From the NCBI RefSeq assembly GCF_037055355.1, contig NZ_CP146350.1:3619001-3683000 (forward strand): a stretch of DNA of 64,000 nt, written 5' to 3'. Both the position numbers and the translations under genes were made by a program. Under the pieces are notes generated by a model, which was given only the letters and a program-made list of their open reading frames with translations, was not told the DNA's origin and did no database searches. This DNA comes from Streptomyces sp. DG1A-41. Its GTDB lineage: Bacteria > Actinomycetota > Actinomycetes > Streptomycetales > Streptomycetaceae. This document shows, piece by piece, positions 57,452-64,000 of the stretch; positions within the stretch are counted from its first letter, which is position 1; each line of letters opens with the position of its first letter.

Positions 57452-60031
57452 CTACTCGGTCGCGATCGCGTTCAGGACGTTCATCCGGCCCGCCCGGAAC
57501 GCCGGGATGAGTGCCGCGAACAGACCCACGAACGCCGAGCCGATGAAGACGCCGATGATCGTCGGCCAGGGGATCTCCAGGGCTCCCAGGCCCTCCAGGG
57601 CGAGGAGCTGCTGTGCGGTGGCGCCCCAGCCCATGCCCAGTCCGAGGCCCAGCAGGGCGCCGAAGAGGGCGATGACGACCGACTCCATGCGGATCATGCG
57701 GCGCAGCTGACGGCGGGAGAGGCCGATCGCCCGCATCAGGCCGATCTCCCGGGTGCGCTCCACCACCGACAGGGCCAGGGTGTTCACCACGCCCAGGATG
57801 GCGACGATGATCGCCAGGGCCAGCAGGCCGTAGATCATGTTGAGCAGCTGGCCGATCTGGTCCTTCAGGGCCTCCTTGTAGTCGGTCTGGTCGCGCACGG
57901 TGTACTGCGGGTAGTCGTGCAGCGCCGACTTCAGGGACTTGTAGGCGGCGTCCTGCTGCCCGTCCTTGGCGCTGGCGAAGAGCAGCGAGTCCAGCGGCAT
58001 CTTGTCGGCGGGGACGTACTTGGCCATCGTGGCGATGGACGTGTACATCGCGCCCGCGTCGATCACGACGTCACTGCTGGTGATCGCCCGGACCGTCAGG
58101 TCGGCCGTGGCGCCGTCCTTGAAGGCAACCTTGATCTTGGAGCCGAGGCTGATGCCGTGGTCCTCGGCGAACTTCTCGTGCACGGACATCGAGTCGGGCT
58201 CGTAGGCGTCCGGGAGCTTGCCGGCGACCGTCTCGGTGCGCAGGTCGGTCGCGTACGAGGGGTCGGCCGCCGTGATCGCCGTGCCCCCCAGCGTTTCGCC
58301 GTCGGGGGTGGTGAAGTCGGCCTTGGTCCACTTGTACTCGGTGACCCGCTCCACGGCCTGCGCCGACTTCGCGGCCTTGACCGCCTGCGGGGTGATCAGC
58401 TGGCCGCTGTCGGACTGGACGATGAAGTCCGTGCCGACGGTCTTGTCGAGCTGGTCGGTGGCGGACGCCACCATGGAGGAGCCGACCACGGACAGGCACG
58501 CCACCAGCGCGAGGCCGATCATCAGCGCGGCGCCCGTCGCGCCGGTGCGGCGCGGGTTGCGCAGGGCGTTGCGCTCGGCCATGCGGCCGACGGGGCCGAA
58601 CATGCGCAGCAGGACGGCGCCGAGGACGCGGACCACACCGCCGGCGAGCAGCGGGCCGATGATGACGAAGCCGATCAGCGAGAGCACCACGCCGAGGCCG
58701 AGCCACAGCGAGCCCTCCTGTGCCTTGTCGGCCGCCGCCGCCAGGTACAGGCCGAAGACGCCGGCTCCGGTGAGGACCGTGCCGATCACCCCGCGGATCC
58801 AGCCGGCCTTGGCGTCCGCGGGGGCTCCCGCGTCGCGCAATGCGGCCATCGGGGAGATCTTGCCGGCGCGCCGGGCGGGCAGGTAGGCGGCCAGGACGGT
58901 GACGACCACGCCGAGGACGAGGCCGACCACCGGGGTCGTCCAGGCCACCGTCAGGTCGTCGGTGGACAGCTCCATGCCCATCTGGCCCATGAGCTTCATC
59001 AGGCCGACCGCGAGGCCGACGCCCGCGCCCACGCCGAGCACCGATCCGACGACGCCGAGCAGCAGCGCCTCGGCCAGCACGGAGCGGTTGACCTGCTTGC
59101 GGGAGGAGCCGATCGCCCGCATCAGGCCGATCTCGCGGGTGCGCTGGGCGACCAGCATGGAGAAGGTGTTGATGATCAGGAAGATGCCGACGAGGAAGGC
59201 GATACCGGCGAAGCCGAGCATCGCGTACTTCATGACGTTCATGAAGCCCTCGACGTCCTTCTGGTTGGCGTCGGCGGTCTCCTCGGCGGTCTTCACCTGG
59301 AAGCCGGTGCCCAGCTCCGCCGCGACGTTCTTCTTCAGCTGCGCGTCGCTGACGCCGGAGGCCGCGGTGACGTTGACGTTGGTGTAGACGCCCATCTCGC
59401 CGACCAGGGTCTGCTGGGCGGTCTTCGTGTCGAGGTAGAAGATCGCTGCGCCGGGGTTGGTGACGGTGAAGTCGGCGATGCCGGAGATCTTCGCGTGGTG
59501 GGTGCCGACGGCGCTGATCACGCCGATCTCGTCCCCGAGCTTCAGGTCGTGCTTGTCGGCGGTGTCGGCGTCGACCATGATCGCGTCGGGGCCCTTGGGC
59601 GCCGCACCGGAGGTGATCTTCATGGTGCGGGCTTCGCTGGCGTTCCAGCTGCCGACGATGGTCGGGGCACCGCTGGAGGGCGACAGGTTGTCCTTGTCGG
59701 CGTCGACGACCGTCACCGAGGTGGAGAACACCGTGCCCTCGGCCGACTTCACACCGTCGGCCTTGCGCACCTCGCTGAGCACGGAGGCCGGCATGACCGG
59801 CGGCTTGCCGTTGTCGGCGGTCGTCTCACCGCTGTCGGAGGCGCCCTTGGCGCTCACCGTCACGTCCGAGGAGGTGGCCGCGAAGAGCTTGTCGAACGTC
59901 GTGGACATGGTGTCCGTGAAGACGAGCGTCCCGCAGACGAAGCCCACCGACAGCAGGACGGCGATCGCCGACAGCGCCATGCGTCCCTTGTGCGCGAAGA
60001 AGTTGCGCAGGGAGGTCTTCATGACGGTCAT
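57452..60031 (-). CDS. ABC transporter permease with two FtsX domains (second paralogue)
   Basis: An 859-residue MacB/FtsX-type permease, organised as the one at 28326-30854. An N-terminal helix precedes an extracytoplasmic domain (about residues 40-260). Helices with MLVAQRTREIGLMRAIGSSR are followed by a middle region with two helices. A second extracytoplasmic domain comes next, then a last three-helix unit with SVVERTREIGLMRAIGLSR, ending in FRAGRMNVLNAIATE. The ATG overlaps the ATPase stop (ATGA), so both subunits are coupled. The extracytoplasmic domains differ from the first paralogue, so cargo probably differs. Confidence 0.9.
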   Translation of the reverse strand: MTVMKTSLRNFFAHKGRMALSAIAVLLSVGFVCGTLVFTDTMSTTFDKLFAATSSDVTVSAKGASDSGETTADNGKPPVMPASVLSEVRKADGVKSAEGTVFSTSVTVVDADKDNLSPSSGAPTIVGSWNASEARTMKITSGAAPKGPDAIMVDADTADKHDLKLGDEIGVISAVGTHHAKISGIADFTVTNPGAAIFYLDTKTAQQTLVGEMGVYTNVNVTAASGVSDAQLKKNVAAELGTGFQVKTAEETADANQKDVEGFMNVMKYAMLGFAGIAFLVGIFLIINTFSMLVAQRTREIGLMRAIGSSRKQVNRSVLAEALLLGVVGSVLGVGAGVGLAVGLMKLMGQMGMELSTDDLTVAWTTPVVGLVLGVVVTVLAAYLPARRAGKISPMAALRDAGAPADAKAGWIRGVIGTVLTGAGVFGLYLAAAADKAQEGSLWLGLGVVLSLIGFVIIGPLLAGGVVRVLGAVLLRMFGPVGRMAERNALRNPRRTGATGAALMIGLALVACLSVVGSSMVASATDQLDKTVGTDFIVQSDSGQLITPQAVKAAKSAQAVERVTEYKWTKADFTTPDGETLGGTAITAADPSYATDLRTETVAGKLPDAYEPDSMSVHEKFAEDHGISLGSKIKVAFKDGATADLTVRAITSSDVVIDAGAMYTSIATMAKYVPADKMPLDSLLFASAKDGQQDAAYKSLKSALHDYPQYTVRDQTDYKEALKDQIGQLLNMIYGLLALAIIVAILGVVNTLALSVVERTREIGLMRAIGLSRRQLRRMIRMESVVIALFGALLGLGLGMGWGATAQQLLALEGLGALEIPWPTIIGVFIGSAFVGLFAALIPAFRAGRMNVLNAIATE

Positions 60032-60816
60032 GACGTGCGCCCCCGGGCGTCGAAGTCCTTCATGCGGTCGAGGACGGCCTCCGCCGTCGGCTTGAACATC
60101 TCGTCGACGATGCGGCCGTCGGCGAGGTACAGCACACGGTCCGCGTAACTGGCGGCGACCGGGTCGTGGGTGACCATCACGATGGTCTGGCCCAGTTCGT
60201 CGACCGAACGGCGCAGGAAGCCGAGGACCTCGGCGCCGGCGCGCGAGTCGAGGTTTCCGGTCGGCTCGTCCCCGAAGATGATCTCGGGCCGGGCCGCCAG
60301 CGCCCGCGCCACGGCGACGCGCTGCTGCTGGCCGCCGGAGAGCTGGGTGGGCCGGTGCTTGAGACGGTCGGCGAGCCCGACGGTCTCCACGACCCGCGCC
60401 AGCCACTGCTTGTCCGGCTTACGGCCCGCGATGTCCATGGGCAGCGTGATGTTCTCGATGGCGTTCAGCGTCGGCAGCAGATTGAACGCCTGGAAGATGA
60501 ACCCGACCCGGTCCCGGCGCAACTGCGTGAGCTTCTTGTCCTTCAGGCCGGTGATCTCGGTCTCGTCGAGGTAGATCTGCCCGCTGGTGACGGTGTCGAG
60601 CCCGGCGAGGCAGTGCATGAGCGTGGACTTGCCGGACCCCGAGGGACCCATGATCGCGGTGAACTGGCCGCGTGCGATGTCCACGTCGACGTGGTCGAGG
60701 GCGACGACGCGGGTCTCACCGGTCCCGTACGCCTTCACGACCTGCCGCGCCCGCGCGGCAACGGCCGTACGCCCTCCAGTACCCCCGTGCCTGGGAATGG
60801 TCACAGCCGAAGTCAC
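60028..60816 (-). CDS. ABC transporter ATPase, MacB/LolD type (second paralogue)
   Basis: A 262-residue ATPase with Walker A GPSGSGKST, FIFQAFNLLPTLNAIEN, signature LSGGQQQR, Walker B EIIFGDEPTGNLD and VTHDPVAASYA. It is very like the ATPase at 27515-28285 over its whole length, whereas the permeases differ more. The GTG at 60816 is chosen for AGGAG seven bases upstream; an upstream extension to 60894 has no such site. The stop overlaps the permease ATG. Confidence 0.92.
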   Translation of the reverse strand: MTSAVTIPRHGGTGGRTAVAARARQVVKAYGTGETRVVALDHVDVDIARGQFTAIMGPSGSGKSTLMHCLAGLDTVTSGQIYLDETEITGLKDKKLTQLRRDRVGFIFQAFNLLPTLNAIENITLPMDIAGRKPDKQWLARVVETVGLADRLKHRPTQLSGGQQQRVAVARALAARPEIIFGDEPTGNLDSRAGAEVLGFLRRSVDELGQTIVMVTHDPVAASYADRVLYLADGRIVDEMFKPTAEAVLDRMKDFDARGRTS

Positions 60817-61436
60817 GGTATGTCTCCTATATCGGTCAGCAGATGGTGAAGGCAGTCGCCTGGTCGACGGCCGCGGCGTGCGCTGCCGGACCACTGGGTC
60901 CGTCCGACGCGTTTCAGTCTCGCGGCGGGGAGGGGTCCCGCGCCCTGGTGCTCAGCGCAGTCTTTTCCTGTGGAAAACCCCACCCCCGCCGGTGTGCAAA
61001 ACCGCCCCCCGGCGGCATAAAGCCAGGTTAAGGACCGACCCCTGCGCGTCTCGTCCTCCGTCGGTACGAACCCTCCCCAGGTCGTAGTACGGAGGTACCC
61101 CTAGGGGCAGTCCACCGAAGGGTGGAGACCATCTCAGGGCTCGCTCCACCCGCCGGCCCTCTCAGGCTCCACCCTCCCGCTGCGTCGGGGTCAAGTGGAA
61201 GCTGTCCGACGGCAGGTAGCTGCAAGGGGCAGGCAAAGCGACGGCCTCCATGTTGCCGATCGGCGCGGTCGCGCCCTGGCTGATCACCCGTCACCTTCAC
61301 GAGCCGGTGCGGGAAAGCGGCCCGCACGCGCGTGGACTGGGCCGTGCGCGGCGGCACTGGCGTTCCTGGGACTGCTGTTCCTCGCGCCCCGGAAATTCCC
61401 GGGGCCCGACGACTGGCCCTGCGTATCCTCCGGCCC
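60817..61436. other. About 620 bases with no supported gene
   Basis: This region holds the promoter of the leftward ABC pair. Near 61078-61107 lie GTACCTCCGTACTACGACC on the minus strand and a perfect CCCCTAGGGG palindrome (61098-61107), possibly sites for a response regulator. A single near-match to a DnaA box (TTTTCCACA) occurs around 60966-60976 on the minus strand. Frames crossing 61190-61436 show no ribosome-binding site or domain. Confidence 0.4.
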
Positions 61437-61931
61437 ATGCTGAGAATAGAACCGCTCCGGTCCGATCACGCGGACGCGCTGCTGGCCTTCGAGCGGGAGA
61501 ACCGGGCGTACTTCGCCCGCTCGGTGCCGGACCGCGGGGACGTCTACTTCACGGCAGCGGGGTTCGCCGAACGCCACCGGGCGCTCCTCGCGGAGCAGCA
61601 CGCGGGCGTGTGCCGCTTCCATGTCGCCCTGGACGAGGAGGGGAGCCTGGTCGGCCGGGTGAACCTGGTCGACTTGGCGGACGGCCGCGCCGAACTCGGC
61701 TACCGGGTGGGCGAACAGGCCGCGGGCCGGGGCGTGGCGACGGCGGCCGTCGCTCAGGTGTGCCGCCTGGCCGCCACCGACTACGGGCTGACCTCCCTCA
61801 CCGCGGTCACGACTCTGGACAACACGGCCTCCATGACCGTCCTGGCCCGCAACGGCTTCACACGCGTCGAGGACACCACCGTGGCCGGCCGCCCCGGAAT
61901 CCGCTACGTACGTCGGCTCCTCGGACACTGA
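61437..61931 (+). CDS. RimJ/RimL-type GNAT acetyltransferase
   Basis: A 164-residue protein of the ribosomal-protein-acetyltransferase-like GNAT group. The start is MLRIEPLRSDHADALLAFER. The acetyl-CoA loop is LGYRVGEQAAGRGVATAAVA, and TAVTTLDNTASMTVLARNGF is the classic RimJ/L block. Such enzymes acetylate N-terminal amines of proteins or small molecules; the substrate here is unknown. No strong ribosome-binding site is seen before the ATG. It stands alone. Confidence 0.9.
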   Translation: MLRIEPLRSDHADALLAFERENRAYFARSVPDRGDVYFTAAGFAERHRALLAEQHAGVCRFHVALDEEGSLVGRVNLVDLADGRAELGYRVGEQAAGRGVATAAVAQVCRLAATDYGLTSLTAVTTLDNTASMTVLARNGFTRVEDTTVAGRPGIRYVRRLLGH

Positions 61932-62271
61932 CCAGGTTCGCCAGGGCATCGCACAGTCGGCGAGTTCGAGCACCTTCGTCAACGCGGGTAACACGCGAGG
62001 TCAAGCCCCGCTTCCGGGCCGCCCACGTGTCCGTGGAGTACTCCAGACCGCCAGCGCACAGTCCCGGGAGGCGAGCGAGCCGAGGTGCGTGTCCACCGGC
62101 GCGAGGACTTTCTCACACCCCCATACGGCCCCTCGAAAAACCACTCATCACACCCAACGAGCAGCACCCGGAAAGGTCACACATTCGATGGGCGAATACT
62201 GATTCCCCTCGCGGGAGACCAGCACTCAGCCGCCAGCGGGAGGACCGGGGGCGGCGGAGCCGTACACCACC
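61932..62271. other. About 340 bases with no supported gene
   Basis: Between the GNAT gene and the end of the coiled-coil protein gene. It becomes AT-richer around 62110-62210. No coding signal, hairpin terminator or RNA gene is recognised. Confidence 0.4.
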
Positions 62272-63159
62272 TCACTCCGCCGCCACCCGCCCCGCCCACG
62301 CCGTGAGGATGGTGTGTACGCGGGCGATGTGTGCCCGGGCGTCGTCCCCGCGCTCGGCGTGTTCGCGCACGAGTCGGTCGGTCTCCTGTTCCACGGACTC
62401 GGCGTGGCCGTGGGCTTCGGCGAGCAACTCCGCGGCGCGCGCGGCTGCCTCTTCCCGCCGGTGCCCGCTCGCGTCCTCGGCGTCGGCGAAGGCCTGCTTG
62501 GCTTCGGACAGCGCACCCTCGGCCCGCGCCACCGCTTCCGCGTAGTGGGCGTCCAGCGCGGCCGCCCGGGCGGCATCCTCCCGGTCCGACTCCGCCCACC
62601 GCTCAGCGTGTTCCTTGGCCTGGTCGGCCGGCATCCCGGAGGTGCGCTGGCGCATCTCCCGCAGCGCGGCCAGCGCCTCGTCCCGCTGTTCCTTCGCCTC
62701 ACGGTCGGCCGCGCCCAGGATCTCGTCGACCTCGGCACGCGCCGCGAGCAGCCGCCGCCGGGCACGTTCGTCGGCGTCGGCGCGTACGGCGTCGGCGTGC
62801 GCCTGCGCGGACTCGCGCACGTCGGCCGCGGACGCGCACGCCCCGTCCACGAGTTGCCGCGCCTCCCGCCGCGCCCCCTCTCGCACGGCCGCGGCTTCCT
62901 CCTGGCCGAGTTCGAAGAGCCGCCGCGCCCGCTCTCCGAGCGACTCGTAGGTCTGCGGGACCAACCGCGCGACGACCTCCCGCAACCGCTCCAGTTCCGA
63001 GTCCATGCGCCGGGCGAGCACCGTCAGCCGGGCGGCCCTCTCCCAGGCCGCGTCGCGGTCCTCGGAGAGGGCCTCGGCGTACTCGTCGACCTGCTCGGGA
63101 CGGTAACCGCGCCCCCGCACGGCCAGGAAGCCGTGCGGGGACACCGATGCGCTGCTCAT
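62272..63159 (-). CDS. DivIVA-like coiled-coil cytoskeletal protein
   Basis: A 295-residue, almost fully helical protein. The N-terminal GFLAVRGRGYRPEQVDEYAE resembles the membrane-targeting start of DivIVA-like and so-called cellulose-binding proteins of Streptomyces. The rest is an uninterrupted heptad-rich coiled coil full of Ala, Glu and Arg (about residues 30-285). It may act at hyphal tips or in polar structures like FilP, Scy or DivIVA, but which is unclear. GGAGAGG precedes the ATG. A perfect inverted repeat lies about 40-60 bases upstream. Confidence 0.83.
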   Translation of the reverse strand: MSSASVSPHGFLAVRGRGYRPEQVDEYAEALSEDRDAAWERAARLTVLARRMDSELERLREVVARLVPQTYESLGERARRLFELGQEEAAAVREGARREARQLVDGACASAADVRESAQAHADAVRADADERARRRLLAARAEVDEILGAADREAKEQRDEALAALREMRQRTSGMPADQAKEHAERWAESDREDAARAAALDAHYAEAVARAEGALSEAKQAFADAEDASGHRREEAAARAAELLAEAHGHAESVEQETDRLVREHAERGDDARAHIARVHTILTAWAGRVAAE

Positions 63160-63196
63160 GCTGGGGCCCCTCTCCACCACGCCGACGCGCGATCGA

Positions 63197-63220
63197 GCGC
63201 GAAATGGGATGATTTCGCGC
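63197..63220. promoter_or_regulatory. Inverted repeat in the DivIVA-like gene leader
   Basis: GCGCGAAAT and ATTTCGCGC are exact complements around a six-base spacer GGGATG, 38-61 bases upstream of the ATG. Size and position fit an operator or an RNA hairpin. Confidence 0.5.
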
Positions 63221-63303
63221 ACATCTTGGTGGACCGGACGGAAGTGTTCATAACGTGACACTCCGCACAGAGGACGTGGGCCCCCGACCGAGCCGTACGG
63301 CCG

Positions 63304-63764
63304 TCAGCCCCACGTGGTGCCCGCGGGCTCCTTGATGGTCGTGTTGATGCGGTTGACCATGTTGGTGACCGAGACGGTGAGGATCAGCGCGGAGATCTCC
63401 TTCTCGCCGAAGTGGTCGGCCACCTCGTCCCACAGCGCCTCCGGAACCGACTCCTGCGACAGATCCGACAGCCGCGTCATCGCCTCCGTCAGCTTCAGCG
63501 CGGCCCGCTCGGCGTCCGAGAAGAAGGGCGCGTGCCGCCAAGCAGCGACGGCCCCGATGCGCTCCTCGCTCACGCCGGCCTCGCGGAGGTTGCGGTGTGC
63601 CCGTGCACGCAGGCACCGCAGCCGTCGATCTGGCTGGCCCGCAGCCCGACGATCTCCGCCAGGTCCTGCCGGAGCCCGCCCTCCCCGATCGCCTGGAAGA
63701 GGGTGCCGATGCCCTTCATCGCACCGGGAAGGACGTATGCCGGGTTGGTCATCCGTGCCTGCAT
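63304..63764 (-). CDS. AhpD-family (carboxymuconolactone decarboxylase) protein, frameshifted in the active-site region
   Basis: A 153-residue alkylhydroperoxidase-like protein when repaired. The N-terminal part reads MTNPAYVLPGAMKGIGTLFQ and GLRASQIDGCGACVHGHTA with the CxxC-x3-H redox motif. Adding one missing C near 63592 (GCAAC to GCCAAC) restores NLREAGVSEERIGAVAAWRH and the downstream frame, ending in INTTIKEPAGTTWG. Such proteins reduce peroxides using lipoamide-linked thiols. The missing base is in a CC pair, as with the other frameshifts here. The start is either the ATG at 63764 or that at 63752. Confidence 0.85.
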
Positions 63765-63819
63765 GATCTCTGCCACCGCACTGACGGAACGACGGAGGAA
63801 GATGTGACAGCCCAGCATG

Positions 63820-63863
63820 AAAAAAGCCGGGCCCGGCGGCCTCACGACCGGCCGGACCCGGCT
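63820..63863 (-). terminator. Intrinsic terminator of the gene at the right edge
   Basis: On the minus strand AGCCGGGTCCGGCCGG pairs imperfectly with CCGCCGGGCCCGGCT and is followed by TTTTTT, a clear T-tailed terminator for the leftward gene ending at 63887. Confidence 0.88.
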
Positions 63864-63886
63864 CCTCAGGAGTCAGCGGCGGCGCG

Positions 63887-64000
63887 TCACAGCAGTCCGT
63901 CCCACATCTGCTCCAGCAGCACCGACCACCAGCTCTCCGGCGACCCGAGCGCCGCCGGGTCGAGCGCGGCCAACTGCGCCTGGAAGTCGACGGTCCAACG
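63887..64000 (-). CDS. C-terminal end of an unrecognised protein
   Basis: Only the last 37 codons are in the window: RWTVDFQAQLAALDPAALGS then PESWWSVLLEQMWDGLL. Codon use is normal and the segment looks helical and amphipathic. The 5' end lies beyond the window, so no family can be given. Confidence 0.6.
   Translation of the reverse strand, partial: RWTVDFQAQLAALDPAALGSPESWWSVLLEQMWDGLL

Overview
The window is linear-chromosome core DNA from a Streptomyces species. The evidence is very high GC with strong G/C third-position bias, GTG starts and GTGA/ATGA stop-start overlaps, the bldA-type tRNA-Leu(UAA), a SigI/ArsI/PrsI partner-switching set, two Rpf lysozyme-like proteins (one behind a c-di-AMP riboswitch), DivIC, and a hut operon. 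From memory, the gene order resembles the S. coelicolor chromosome around SCO3066 to SCO3115. No database search was run.

Layout. 1-546: end of a secreted protein. 836-3177: anti-sigma factor PrsI, anti-anti-sigma factor ArsI and, divergently, sigma factor SigI. 3298-8910: histidine-utilisation operon hutU, M20 amidohydrolase, hutF, hutI, read leftward with translational coupling. 9046-12044: a fold-III PLP decarboxylase, a membrane protein, and an RpiR/SIS regulator with a perfect operator-like palindrome. 12045-15190: gene-poor stretch, a good promoter, an internally deleted Tat-exported glycosidase remnant and an intact GH27 alpha-galactosidase. 15200-17650: an ABC exporter preceded by an unusual 44-residue Lys/Pro-rich peptide gene, with an intrinsic terminator between them and a direct-repeat array upstream. 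I consider this the best candidate for an undescribed system. 17672-25506: small proteins, cystathionine beta-synthase, SGNH hydrolase, thiolase, a Bax-inhibitor-like membrane protein.

25733-34056: pobA (with a TTA codon) directly downstream of bldA, a MacB/FtsX-type ABC pair, cyclopropane-fatty-acyl synthase and type II NADH dehydrogenase with a Rex-like site upstream. 34569-40780: a YefM/RelE-like toxin-antitoxin pair, an exopolyphosphatase, a DUF501 protein, divIC, eno, rpfA and rpfC. 40903-44469: P450, a decayed small gene, mazG and a SurA-like lipoprotein; four perfect DnaA boxes lie upstream of mazG. 44671-45560: remnants of a divergent permease/SARP-like pair that lost both 5' ends. 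45602-52060: GNAT, MFS transporter, secreted HNH nuclease, small antitoxin-like protein, SCO6745-family protein, and a TetR/SDR/MerR cluster. 52082-64000: mfd, a DUF2079 membrane protein, a second MacB/FtsX-type ABC pair, GNAT, a coiled-coil DivIVA-like protein, an AhpD-family protein and a partial gene.

Five otherwise healthy genes (pobA, ndh, ppx, the MFS gene, the AhpD gene) are each broken by one missing G or C, usually in a short homopolymer run. That pattern points to consensus errors in this assembly rather than to five real pseudogenes, and the affected genes are described as if repaired.
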